The translations under genes and the position numbers were made by a program. A stretch of DNA of 64,000 nt from Pseudomonas bohemica (GTDB lineage Bacteria > Pseudomonadota > Gammaproteobacteria > Pseudomonadales > Pseudomonadaceae): the NCBI RefSeq assembly GCF_002934685.1, contig NZ_NKHL01000112.1:107727-171726 (forward strand). The letters are read 5' to 3'. This document shows, piece after piece, positions 52,505 to 60,625 of the stretch (the first letter of the stretch is position 1; every line of letters starts with the position of its first letter). The notes beneath the pieces were generated by a model. That model searched no databases and was not told where the DNA came from. It saw only the letters and a list, made by a program, of their open reading frames with translations.

Positions 52505-52987
52505 TTATTGATGCTCGAGCGCGTTGACCAGGTCGCGAAAGGCTTCGCGATTGGAGTCATTCAGTCCCATCAGGATCTTGTGCGCTTCCAGCACCTTGGC
52601 CTTCACCACATCTTCACACTGGTCCTGCGACGGCAGGTCGCTCAACGCTTCAGGGCGCGGGATCGGGCGACCGACGATGTTGAACACCTGATCGAAGCCC
52701 ATCGATTGCAGCAGGCGCGTGATGTCTTCGTGGGTGGTCACAACCGTGGGTAACAGCCCGGCTTTCTGACGCGACAAGATGGACAGCTTGGCAAGCAGGC
52801 CAAGCGTTGTGCTGTCAATGCTGCGGGTTTCGGTCAGATCGATCACCACGGTCGAAAAATTCATCGAAGTGAAGATCCGCTCAATCGTCGCATCCAACGC
52901 CGAGCATAAGGTCAGGCGCACTTCACCCACGAACTTCAGGACGAAGGTGCCATCTTGCTCGGCAAACTGGATTCTACCGGTACTCAT
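52505..52987 (-). CDS. rssC: STAS-domain anti-sigma-factor antagonist (RssC-like)
   Basis: A 160-residue protein with an N-terminal STAS domain (about 1-100) whose phosphorylatable Ser59 lies in RSIDSTTLGLLAKL. The C-terminal 50 residues (QCEDVVKAKVLEAHKILMGL) form a predicted helical tail. The preceding phosphatase gene ends at exactly the first base of this start codon (ATG overlaps its TAA region at 52987), so the pair is translationally coupled. In partner-switching systems the PP2C phosphatase dephosphorylates such a protein. Name by similarity in order and size to P. aeruginosa PA2797. Confidence 0.85.
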   Translation of the reverse strand: MSTGRIQFAEQDGTFVLKFVGEVRLTLCSALDATIERIFTSMNFSTVVIDLTETRSIDSTTLGLLAKLSILSRQKAGLLPTVVTTHEDITRLLQSMGFDQVFNIVGRPIPRPEALSDLPSQDQCEDVVKAKVLEAHKILMGLNDSNREAFRDLVNALEHQ

Positions 52988-54168
52988 TAAAGGTTCCTGC
53001 TCAACACTAACAAGGCGATATCATCCGGCATCTCCCCAAGTGTGGCCAATCCAAACTTACGACGCAGACCATCCAGGCTGCCGCCCGCCGACTTCACCAA
53101 TTCAGGCAAGTTGGCCTCTTTCTCTTTGAGTGTATCACCTGGCAACAGGTCCAGAATGCCATCAGACAGCAGGGTCAGACTAAAGGACTCAGGCAGGTCC
53201 AGAACATGGTCCGAATAGGTCGCTTCGTTGAACAGCCCCACCGGCAGACCGCGGCCCTCGAGATAGCGGGTTTCGGTCGGCGTATACAGCACAGGCAAGG
53301 GCAAATGCCCACCGACGCTGTAGGTCAGCTTCCCGCTTTGCTCGTCGATGACGCCGCCCACCATGGTCACATGCTTGCCCAGCTTGCAGCTGATCAGACC
53401 ACGGTTGATGTGCCCCAGAACTTCCGAAGGCTTGAACTCGGGCAAAGTGCCGCCGCGCTTGGATTCGAACAGCAGCCGTGTGGTCATGAATTTCAGCAGC
53501 ACGGTAATGAATGCCGATGAAGCCCCATGCCCCGACACGTCGGCCAGGTAAAACGCGACTCGACGCTCGTCGACCCGAAAATAATCCACGAAATCGCCAG
53601 ACAGATACAGCGACGGGATGATTTCGTGTTCGAATTCGAACGAGTCGATAGCCCAGGGGTTGGTCGGCAGCATGTTCATCTGCACCTGGCGACCGGCATC
53701 CTGGTCCTCCTGCAGCAAATGCAGGCTGGCTTCGAGTTCGCGGTTGGCGGTCTCGAGTTTCTGACGATACAGCTGGTTTTCCTGCAGCAGCCGCGCACGA
53801 TCCAGCGCCCGTTTGACCGAATGTTCGAGAACTGCGAGGTCTTCCAGAGGCTTGATCAGGTAGTCGGCCGCACCCAGGCGCAACGCTTCGACAGCGTCGC
53901 TCATGACGCCTGCGCCGGAGACCACGATGACCGGGGTTTCCGGAGACAGGCTGGTCACCTGGCGGATCAGCTCCAGGCCCCCAACTTGCGGCATGCGCAG
54001 GTCGCAGATCACAAGATCAGGCTTGTTTTGCTCGAAGGTCTGTAGACCCTGCAGGCCATTGCTGGCTTGCAAGACGCTGAACCCACTGTCTTCCAAGTAG
54101 GCCGCGAGACTCGCGCGCACTACTTCGTCGTCATCGATAATCAGCAGCGTGGCACTGGTTTTTTGCAT
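52987..54168 (-). CDS. rssB: Response regulator with PP2C-type phosphatase output (RssB-like)
   Basis: A 393-residue regulator. The receiver domain has acidic pocket LLIIDDDE, phospho-acceptor Asp56 (VICDLRMP) and ADYLIKPLEDL. A coiled linker (about 120-165, RLLQENQLYRQKLETANREL) leads to a SpoIIE/PP2C phosphatase with LSGDFVDYF, LADVSGHGASSAF, VGGHLPLPVLY and PDDIALLVL, where the Asp residues bind Mn/Mg. Unlike the HsbR type it lacks a C-terminal kinase domain. It should dephosphorylate the adjacent STAS protein and thereby affect a sigma/anti-sigma balance; the downstream target is not in this window. Confidence 0.9.
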   Translation of the reverse strand: MQKTSATLLIIDDDEVVRASLAAYLEDSGFSVLQASNGLQGLQTFEQNKPDLVICDLRMPQVGGLELIRQVTSLSPETPVIVVSGAGVMSDAVEALRLGAADYLIKPLEDLAVLEHSVKRALDRARLLQENQLYRQKLETANRELEASLHLLQEDQDAGRQVQMNMLPTNPWAIDSFEFEHEIIPSLYLSGDFVDYFRVDERRVAFYLADVSGHGASSAFITVLLKFMTTRLLFESKRGGTLPEFKPSEVLGHINRGLISCKLGKHVTMVGGVIDEQSGKLTYSVGGHLPLPVLYTPTETRYLEGRGLPVGLFNEATYSDHVLDLPESFSLTLLSDGILDLLPGDTLKEKEANLPELVKSAGGSLDGLRRKFGLATLGEMPDDIALLVLSRNL

Positions 54169-54436
54169 GTGGGCAAACGGCGCCAGATTAGGTTGGCGTA
54201 CGCGCTCGGATTCTGTCTGAGCCGCATACTGGATTCGCTTCTAGCCTCTCTGGATCAAAGGTAGCGGACTTTTGGTCGAACGCTTCAGTCATCAGAGGTG
54301 CCCTTCAAGGCGCAGACGGTACTCCCATCCGCCGGGCGTTTCAAGCTCGCTCCAGCGGTCGGCCAGCGTCTTTACATCACAAATCGCCCAGAGTTATAAG
54401 AACCCCTAAACCAGCAACAAAAATGAAGGGTGCGCC

Positions 54437-54736
54437 ATGGGCCAGATTGATCGCGACTATGCAGAGAAACGAGATTACATCCGTATGCGTGTCGACGCGG
54501 ACATCAGCCTGATCTACGCAGGCCAGATTATCCCGGCGGTTTGCGTGGATTTATCCAGTTCGGGCATGCAGATACAGGCGCCGCGCTCGTTCAAGGTCGG
54601 CGACCGCATAAGCGTGCGGATCGAGTCCGAACACGCGGCGCTCAAAGGTCTTGAGGCCGATACCGAAGTGGTGTGGATCGCCGACATCGATGGCGGGGAA
54701 CAGAAGCTTGGCCTGACCATCCTGACGATGAAGTGA
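54437..54736 (+). CDS. PilZ-domain protein
   Basis: A 99-residue single-domain protein. RDYAEKRDYIRMRVDADISL carries an RxxxR-like c-di-GMP binding start (KRDYIR), and CVDLSSSGMQIQAP is the D/NxSxxG motif. Both PilZ ligand motifs are thus present, making c-di-GMP binding likely. It begins 268 bp upstream-divergent of the RssB-like gene and is convergent with mlaA. A homologue occupies the same place in P. aeruginosa. Confidence 0.88.
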   Translation: MGQIDRDYAEKRDYIRMRVDADISLIYAGQIIPAVCVDLSSSGMQIQAPRSFKVGDRISVRIESEHAALKGLEADTEVVWIADIDGGEQKLGLTILTMK

Positions 54737-54782
54737 TATCAATTCGAACCACATCACAGTTCCGAAAAAAAACCGAACAAGG

Positions 54783-54808
54783 AAAAGGCGACTCGAAAGT
54801 CGCCTTTT
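54783..54808. terminator. Bidirectional terminator between the PilZ gene and mlaA
   Basis: AAAAGGCGACT, CGAA loop, AGTCGCCTTTT: an 11-bp perfect stem giving T-runs on both strands between the two convergent genes. Confidence 0.88.
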
Positions 54809-54835
54809 CTGCTTCTGCGTAACGGCAGTGTCCGA

Positions 54836-55537
54836 TCAGAAATCGTCGACGACCTTGCCATCCTTGACCTTGAACTCACGGTTCTGCAGGTAGGCGTTAC
54901 GGATGAAAATGTACTTGTCGCCGTTGATCAGCTTTTCAGCCGACAGCAAGCTGGCGCGAGTGTCCACCACACTGACGCCGAATGCCGTGTTACGGGTCGG
55001 CACGTGGTCGATGTAGCGGTACGGCTGGGTGTAGGTATCCGGGTACTTGGCGAACGCGTCGCGCACGGTGCTCGGTCCGAAGAACGGCAGCATCACGAAC
55101 GGACCGCTTTGCACACCCCAGTGGCCGAGGGTCTGACCGAAGTCTTCGTCGTTGCGTTGAAGGCCCATCCTGGTGCCGACATCGAAGAAGCCCAGCAAGC
55201 CGAACGTGGTGTTGACAATCAGGCGCGCGGTGTCTACACCCGCGGCCTCAGGCTTGACCTGTAGGACATCGTTGGCGAAGTTGGTCACTTCGCCGATGTT
55301 CTTGAACATGTTGTGGATGCCGTCTTCAAGGAATTGCGGCGTGATGAACTCATAGCCTCGGGCGATGGGTTTCAACGCGTAGGTGTCGAGGGTGTCGTTG
55401 AAGCGGAAGATCGCGCGGTTGACGCCTTCCCACGGGTCTTCGTCAGCGGCCTGAGCAGCCATTGGCACCAGGGCCAGACCGGCCCAGAAACACGTTCGAG
55501 CCAGACGATTGATAAAGCCTGCACCAGTCACGGGCAT
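54836..55537 (-). CDS. mlaA: MlaA/VacJ outer-membrane lipid-asymmetry protein
   Basis: A 233-residue VacJ-family protein that removes mislocalised phospholipids from the outer membrane and hands them to MlaC. DPWEGVNRAIFRFNDTLD, KPIARGYEFITPQFLEDGI, NVGEVTNFANDVLQ-like FKNIGEVTNFANDVLQ, and GPFVMLPFFGPSTVRDA are family hallmarks. The signal peptide (LALVPMAAQAA) has an AxA-type site and no lipobox; the single N-terminal Cys (16) is not in LxGC context, so the protein may not be lipidated. Confidence 0.92.
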   Translation of the reverse strand: MPVTGAGFINRLARTCFWAGLALVPMAAQAADEDPWEGVNRAIFRFNDTLDTYALKPIARGYEFITPQFLEDGIHNMFKNIGEVTNFANDVLQVKPEAAGVDTARLIVNTTFGLLGFFDVGTRMGLQRNDEDFGQTLGHWGVQSGPFVMLPFFGPSTVRDAFAKYPDTYTQPYRYIDHVPTRNTAFGVSVVDTRASLLSAEKLINGDKYIFIRNAYLQNREFKVKDGKVVDDF

Positions 55538-55753
55538 AGCTGAGACTCCCAGTCAAAGTGATGAAGCGGGCGCTACGCCCCCAAACCAAAGGCGAGAGTA
55601 TAAAGCCTTCTGTAGGCGTTTAGGGCGCCGAAAACAGAAGGAATTCCGTAAGCCGTTAAACATCTGCTCACAATCTCACCCTGCGGTCATCGCACTGTCA
55701 TGCGAAACCCTTAGCGTCATCCGTATTTGAACGCGCATTTGAGAGGGATTTCC

Positions 55754-56389
55754 ATGCTCGCCCCCGTCGCCCTGCCCGCCCCGTCGTTTACTGCCGTACT
55801 CTTTGGCTTGAGCGGTTGCCTGGTCGACTTCGGCGCGCAGGCGCGCACATTGCGCAGCAACGACGGCAAATCGTTCGTCTCACAGGATGCGAAAGCGTTC
55901 TCCACGCCGACACCAGGTGCGCTCAATGCGCTGAAAAGCCTCAAACTGCAGGGCATTCCCTGCGCCTGGATCGAGGAATACCCAGCCGACATCGCCCAAC
56001 AGTTGGCGGTTTCCCTACAAGGTCTGGTTCAGCCTACCCCTACCCCAAACAACCACTGGCCGGCACCCGACGGCTGTTGGCAGGCACTGATGGCGCTGAA
56101 CGTCGCTCAGCTCGACGGGTGTGTGTTGGTCAGCGGCGATCCGAGGCTGCTCATGGCCGGGCTCAATGCCGGCCTGTGGACGGTGGGCCTGGCCTCCTGC
56201 GGCCGACTGTGCGGGCTGTCTCCGGCACAATGGGAGGCGCTCAGCGATCTACAGCGCGAGCGCCTGAGGGGCCGCGCGACGCTGGAGCTGTATGCCGCCG
56301 GCGCGCATTCGGTCATCGATCATCTGGCTGATCTGGAGTCGTGCCTGGCAGACATTGCCCTGCGCCGTCTGAAGGCCGAAAAGCCTTGA
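55754..56389 (+). CDS. HAD-superfamily-like protein lacking the catalytic aspartates
   Basis: A 211-residue protein with the layout of small HAD phosphatases/phosphonatases, but motif I reads FGLSGCLVDFG (residues 17-27) instead of FDxDGTLVDF. Both the nucleophile Asp and the acid/base Asp are replaced, by Gly18 and Ser20. CVLVSGDPRLLMAGLNAGLWTVGL resembles motif III/IV regions of phosphonoacetaldehyde-hydrolase-like proteins. GAGAGG precedes ATG 55754. It is expected to be non-catalytic and perhaps regulatory or sugar-phosphate binding. Confidence 0.75.
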   Translation: MLAPVALPAPSFTAVLFGLSGCLVDFGAQARTLRSNDGKSFVSQDAKAFSTPTPGALNALKSLKLQGIPCAWIEEYPADIAQQLAVSLQGLVQPTPTPNNHWPAPDGCWQALMALNVAQLDGCVLVSGDPRLLMAGLNAGLWTVGLASCGRLCGLSPAQWEALSDLQRERLRGRATLELYAAGAHSVIDHLADLESCLADIALRRLKAEKP

Positions 56390-56497
56390 TTGATCGGCGT
56401 CATGCAAGCTGACCCAGAGTGGATTAGTCTTAGCGACAAAGGACCTTTGCCGACGCATTGCGGTCCATGCAGAGACTATCAACCAAGGGAGCACCCT

Positions 56498-56761
56498 ATG
56501 CCCGCCCGCGAACTGCAAGAACAACTCGACACCCTGCGCGAGCAACTGGAGCAGAACCCGCCGCTGACTGAAGAAGAACGCGCTGACCTGCATACGCTAA
56601 TGGCGCAGATTGAAGCAGAGATCGCCGTCGAAACCGCCACTTCGGACAACAACCTGGCCGACGGCGTGAACCTCGCTGTCGAACGCTTCGAAGTCGATCA
56701 CCCGACCATCGCCGGGACTTTGCGCAATATCGTACAGACCCTGGGAAATATCGGGATCTAA
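56498..56761 (+). CDS. DUF4404 family small protein
   Basis: An 87-residue acidic, helical protein (ARELQEQLDTLREQLEQNPP, TEEERADLHTLMAQIEAEI, DGVNLAVERFEVDHPTIAGT). The heptad-like leucines suggest a coiled coil or helical hairpin. AGGGAG lies 7 nt before ATG 56498; the longer frame reaches into the previous intergenic region. Function unknown; a homologue holds the same position in P. aeruginosa just before queF. Confidence 0.8.
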   Translation: MPARELQEQLDTLREQLEQNPPLTEEERADLHTLMAQIEAEIAVETATSDNNLADGVNLAVERFEVDHPTIAGTLRNIVQTLGNIGI

Positions 56762-56784
56762 GCGTTTTTTGCCAACGCATATCC

Positions 56785-56857
56785 CATGTAGCAGCACGGC
56801 TTGCCAGCGGTAGCGATCAAAAGGACGCCACCGCCGGCAAGCCGTGCTGCTACATGG
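56785..56857. repeat. Long inverted repeat between convergent genes
   Basis: CATGTAGCAGCACGGCTTGC on the left and GCAAGCCGTGCTGCTACATG on the right are exact complements, with a GGCGG-type inner stem. It resembles a REPIN of another subfamily and lies between the DUF4404 gene and queF, where it could terminate both transcripts. Confidence 0.85.
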
Positions 56858-56873
56858 ACCGGCTGCCAGCCTC

Positions 56874-57704
56874 TCACTGCCGCGCCAGCCGCCCATTCTC
56901 CAGCGTCAGCGTTTCTGTGCTGCGATACGGGTTGATGTCCAGCCCGCCGCGACGCACGTAGCGCGCGTACACCGTGAGTCTTTCCGGCTTCAACAAACTC
57001 TGCAGGTCCATGAAGATGCGCTCCACGCACTGCTCGTGGAAATCCGAATGCTGGCGGAAGCTGACGATGTACGCCAGAAAGCTTGCGTGATCCAGCGCGG
57101 CCCCGCGATATTGCACAGCGACGCTGCCCCAGTCCGGCTGGCTGGTTACAGGGCAGTTGGACTTGAGCAGATGGCTGTGCAGCGCCTCGTCCACCACACG
57201 CGAATCGTCGCAACGCAGCAGTTCAGGTTGCGGGCGATCATAGCTGCTGATGCTCACGTCCAGATCATCGACGCATACGCCCGGCACCGGCACGATGCCT
57301 TCCTCCTCGATGTCCTTCAACGAACGAATGCGCACGCCCACCGGTTTACCGGCAGCTGCGGACAAATCCTTTTCCAGCGTCGCGACCAGATCGGCCTGGG
57401 ACGCAAACGGGGTCTGATTCAGCGAGTTGAGGTAGAGCTTGAAGGACTTGGATTCGATGATGTTCGGCGAATCGGCCGGAATGCTGAACTCGCCAATCGC
57501 CACCACCGGCTTGCCCGACGGCCGCAGCCAAGACAGCTCATAACAATTCCAGAAATCGATACCCTGATACGGCAACGTCTCGGCAGTGAGCCCCAGTTCT
57601 GCCCACTTTGCCGTGCGCGGGATCGGAAACAACAGGGACGGCGTGTAGGTGGCGATGTACTCACTGGACTTGCCCAGCGGCGAGTGTTCGGCTGCGGGAT
57701 GCAT
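56874..57704 (-). CDS. queF: NADPH-dependent 7-cyano-7-deazaguanine reductase
   Basis: A 276-residue type II QueF that reduces preQ0 to preQ1 in queuosine synthesis. Catalytic Cys184 in SNCPVTSQPDWG with Asp191, substrate motif ESKSFKLYLNSLNQT, and HEQCVERIFMDL are conserved. Length is that of the two-domain (tandem T-fold) YqfD-type QueF. No preQ1 riboswitch was recognised upstream. Confidence 0.95.
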   Translation of the reverse strand: MHPAAEHSPLGKSSEYIATYTPSLLFPIPRTAKWAELGLTAETLPYQGIDFWNCYELSWLRPSGKPVVAIGEFSIPADSPNIIESKSFKLYLNSLNQTPFASQADLVATLEKDLSAAAGKPVGVRIRSLKDIEEEGIVPVPGVCVDDLDVSISSYDRPQPELLRCDDSRVVDEALHSHLLKSNCPVTSQPDWGSVAVQYRGAALDHASFLAYIVSFRQHSDFHEQCVERIFMDLQSLLKPERLTVYARYVRRGGLDINPYRSTETLTLENGRLARQ

Positions 57705-57788
57705 GAAGGGACCTGAAAACGGATAAAAATGGCTGATTTGAAAATCCTGACCGCCAAGTTTATAGGTTTTGTCCCGCGCTTTCAGCGA

Positions 57789-58301
57789 TTAGTCGGCGAT
57801 GGCGATTTTTCCCACCATTCCTGCCTGATAGTGGCCAGGAATGTTACAGGCGAATTCGAGGTTCGTGACCTTGGTAAAGGTCCAGGTCAGCTCAGCGGTC
57901 TTGCCAGGCTCCACCAGCACGCTGTTGGGGTCGTCATGCTTCATGCCCATGTCGCCATGATCCATCCCGGCCATGTCGTGTTTCATGCCGGTTGCGGTCA
58001 GCATGCCGCTGGCGACCATCTTGAGCATTTCCTGCTGGTGGGCGGCGTGCATCGCCGCATCGCCCAGGTTGAACTCGTGCAACAGCGTGCCCTTGTTAGT
58101 CAGCACGAAACGCACGGTCTCGCCTTCTTTGACGCTCAGGGTCTTGGGTTCGAAGTACATATCGCCCAGCGTCAATTCGACGGTACGCGTGGCCTGATCG
58201 GCCGTGGCGGCGTGGCCGAAGTCGAAATGCTCGCCGGGAGACGCCTGGGATGACAGGCTCAGACCCAGCAAAAGCGCAGCAGCGAAGATACGAGCGAACA
58301 T
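57789..58301 (-). CDS. Periplasmic cupredoxin-like copper protein
   Basis: A 170-residue exported protein: signal peptide (IFAAALLLGLSLSSQAS), beta-sandwich with HEFNLGDAAMHAAHQQ (first Cu His), a Met/His-rich insert (MLKMVASGM, MKHDMAGMDHGDMGMKHDD) and the C-terminal type I copper loop CNIPGHYQAGM with Cys, His and Met. ATG 58301 follows GGAG; the longer frame crosses the promoter. It is divergent from copR and probably induced by copper, storing or carrying copper in the periplasm. Confidence 0.9.
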   Translation of the reverse strand: MFARIFAAALLLGLSLSSQASPGEHFDFGHAATADQATRTVELTLGDMYFEPKTLSVKEGETVRFVLTNKGTLLHEFNLGDAAMHAAHQQEMLKMVASGMLTATGMKHDMAGMDHGDMGMKHDDPNSVLVEPGKTAELTWTFTKVTNLEFACNIPGHYQAGMVGKIAIAD

Positions 58302-58375
58302 GTGAGATCTCCAATCAGCGACATTCAATGCACCGAGGTTAGGCCATCGCCACTGGCAGTCAGCTGACCGCAAGA

Positions 58376-58389
58376 TTACAACTTTGTAA
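58376..58389. promoter_or_regulatory. Candidate cop box between the cupredoxin gene and copR
   Basis: TTACAA, CT, TTGTAA: a perfect 6-bp inverted repeat about 75 bp upstream of the cupredoxin ATG and 87 bp upstream of copR. A TATAAA (58418-58423) toward copR could be a -10 box. It resembles sites of the CopR/CusR family. Confidence 0.55.
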
Positions 58390-58475
58390 GCTTGCGCCCC
58401 GCCCACCCCGGTCGCGTTATAAAGTACGACCGCAGCACACAGCCGCGAAACGCTATCAGGACTGATGAGTCACTC

Positions 58476-59156
58476 ATGAAATTACTGATCATCGAAGATC
58501 AAGCGAAAACCGGCCAATACCTGCGTCAGGGCCTGACAGAAGCGGGCTTCAACACCGAACTCGTCGCAGACGGCATCAGTGGACAGCATCTGGCGCTGAC
58601 CGGCGACTACGCATTGCTGATTCTGGACATCATGCTACCCGGCCGGGATGGCTGGCAGATCCTGCAGGCCGTGCGCAGCGCGGGCCTGGACACGCCAGTG
58701 CTATTCCTGACCGCTCGCGATGCCGTAGAAGACCGGGTGCGCGGCCTGGAACTGGGCGCCGACGATTATCTGGTCAAACCCTTCGCCTTTTCCGAGCTGC
58801 TGGCCAGAGTGCGCAGCCTGTTGCGTCGAGGCAGCAGCGCCAGTCAGGAAACTCATCTGCAACTGGCTGATTTGCGTCTGGACCTGCTGCGCCGGCGGGT
58901 CGAGCGCAGCGGCCAACGCATCGACCTCACGGCCAAGGAATTCGCCCTGCTGGAGCTGATGCTGCGGCGCCAGGGCGAAGTGTTGCCCAAGTCGCTGATC
59001 GCCTCGCAGGTCTGGGACATGAATTTTGACAGCGACACCAACGTGATCGAGGTCGCCATCCGCCGCCTGCGCCTGAAAGTCGATGACGATTTCCCCAACA
59101 AGTTGATTCACACCGTGCGCGGCATGGGTTATGTCCTAGAAGAGCGCGGCCTCTGA
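58476..59156 (+). CDS. copR: Copper-responsive OmpR-type response regulator
   Basis: A 226-residue two-component regulator. The receiver has IIEDQAKTGQYLRQGLTEAG, phospho-acceptor Asp51 (LILDIMLPGRDGW), and DYLVKPFAFSELLARVRSLL. The C-terminal winged helix contains RVERSGQRIDLTAKEFALLE and SDTNVIEVAIRRLRLKVDDD. This sequence style (CopR/CusR/CzcR/IrlR group) marks heavy-metal regulators. Start at ATG 58476; the reading frame upstream is not conserved. Its stop overlaps the copS start. Confidence 0.92.
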   Translation: MKLLIIEDQAKTGQYLRQGLTEAGFNTELVADGISGQHLALTGDYALLILDIMLPGRDGWQILQAVRSAGLDTPVLFLTARDAVEDRVRGLELGADDYLVKPFAFSELLARVRSLLRRGSSASQETHLQLADLRLDLLRRRVERSGQRIDLTAKEFALLELMLRRQGEVLPKSLIASQVWDMNFDSDTNVIEVAIRRLRLKVDDDFPNKLIHTVRGMGYVLEERGL

Positions 59157-60514
59157 TGTTCAAGCGTATTTCCCTGGGCAGCCGCCTGGCCCTATTGTTC
59201 GCGGCCTGCACCGCGGTGGTCTCGCTGACAGCGGGCGTGCTGTTCAACCGCGCCAGCGAAACTCACTTCATAGAGTTGGACCAGCAACTGCTCGACAGCA
59301 AGTTGCCGACCTTGCGCGATGCCTTGATGGGCGTGACCAGCGCAGACCGCTTGAACGAGCACCGCCAAGCCTTGCAGGATGAACTGACACACTCGCCGGA
59401 CCTGGCGTTGCAGGTACGCGGTGCCGACGGCGGGTTGTGGTTCGACAGCCTTGCGCCATCGATGAAGCGGACCTCCATGCATGACGGGCTGCATACCCTT
59501 ACTGACAACGGTGTGTCCTATCGCTCCTACACCGTGGCCCTGCGTCCGGAACAGCAGGATTCCCCCCAACTGACGCTGTTGCTGGACATCACCCATCACC
59601 AGCACTTTCTTGAACGCATGCAGCACCTGATCTGGCTAACCGTCGGCCTTTCGGCGCTGGCCACGGCGCTGCTTGGCGCCTGGGCTGCACGCAGCGGTTT
59701 GCGGCCACTGCGCAAGATGAGCGAGATCGCCGCCAGCGTTTCCGCCAGCTCCCTGACCACGCGCCTGCCCCAGACCGAGATGCCCGCCGAACTGGCCGAG
59801 TTGAGTCAGGCGTTCAACGCGATGCTGGCTCGTCTCGACGACGCGTTTCAACGCTTGTCGGCGTTTTCGGCAGACATCGCCCATGAGTTGCGCACGCCGC
59901 TGTCGAATCTGCTTACCCACACTCAGGTCACGCTCACTCGCCCTCGGGAGCTGGACGAGTACCGCGAGGCGTTGCTGGGCAATCTGGAGGAGCTGCAATG
60001 GATGGCGCAGATGGTCAACGACATGCTGTATCTGGCCAAGGCAGAGCATGGTTTGCTGAACCCGAGTCGCGAGCGCTTGCAGCTGGGCAATGAGATCGAC
60101 GCGCTGCTGGAGTTTTTCCTGCCCTTGGCAGAAGAGGTGCAGGTCAGTCTGCGCCGTGAGGGCGAGGCGACGCTGGCGGGCGATCGCCACATGTTGCGCA
60201 GGGCTCTATCGAACCTGCTGGACAACGCTTTGCGCTTCACGCCCGTTCAGGGCGAGGTTTCGGTCAGGCTGGAAGCTGCGGGTGAGCATGTGCGAATCAG
60301 CATCGCGAACAAGGGCCAGACGATTCCGCCCGAAGCGCTGCCCCGGTTATTCGACCGTTTCTACCGGGTCGACTCGGCGCGGCATGAAGGCAGCAGTGAA
60401 CATGCAGGATTGGGACTGGCGATCACCCAGTCGATCATCAAGGCCCACGCCGGGACGATCAGGTGTGAATCGCAGAACGGTGTTACGCGGTTTTTGATCG
60501 AGTTACCGGTTTGA
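59156..60514 (+). CDS. copS: Heavy-metal sensor histidine kinase
   Basis: A 452-residue inner-membrane kinase. TM1 (LALLFAACTAVVSLTAGVLF), a periplasmic sensor domain (about 33-160), TM2 (LIWLTVGLSALATALLGAWA), HAMP (ARSGLRPLRKMSEIAASV), phospho-acceptor His243 in SADIAHELRTPLSNL, and the ATPase motifs NLLDNALRFTP, FDRFYRVDSAR and GLGLAITQSIIKAHAG. The layout matches CopS/CusS. ATG overlaps the last base of copR stop, ensuring coupled synthesis. Confidence 0.92.
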   Translation: MFKRISLGSRLALLFAACTAVVSLTAGVLFNRASETHFIELDQQLLDSKLPTLRDALMGVTSADRLNEHRQALQDELTHSPDLALQVRGADGGLWFDSLAPSMKRTSMHDGLHTLTDNGVSYRSYTVALRPEQQDSPQLTLLLDITHHQHFLERMQHLIWLTVGLSALATALLGAWAARSGLRPLRKMSEIAASVSASSLTTRLPQTEMPAELAELSQAFNAMLARLDDAFQRLSAFSADIAHELRTPLSNLLTHTQVTLTRPRELDEYREALLGNLEELQWMAQMVNDMLYLAKAEHGLLNPSRERLQLGNEIDALLEFFLPLAEEVQVSLRREGEATLAGDRHMLRRALSNLLDNALRFTPVQGEVSVRLEAAGEHVRISIANKGQTIPPEALPRLFDRFYRVDSARHEGSSEHAGLGLAITQSIIKAHAGTIRCESQNGVTRFLIELPV

Positions 60515-60521
60515 GCAAGCA

Positions 60522-60610
60522 CCTGTAGGCGCGCGCTTGCTCGCGATTGCAATTGCCTGTGCCAGATACGTTTCTGCCACACCGAATCACCGACAAGCAC
60601 GCTCCTGCAG
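60522..60610. repeat. REPIN-like inverted REP pair
   Basis: CCTGTAGGCGCGCGCTTGCTCGCGAT arm and a degenerate ATCACCGACAAGCACGCTCCTGCAG arm, between convergent copS and lolE. Confidence 0.8.
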
Positions 60611-60625
60611 ATTTGACTCAATCCT

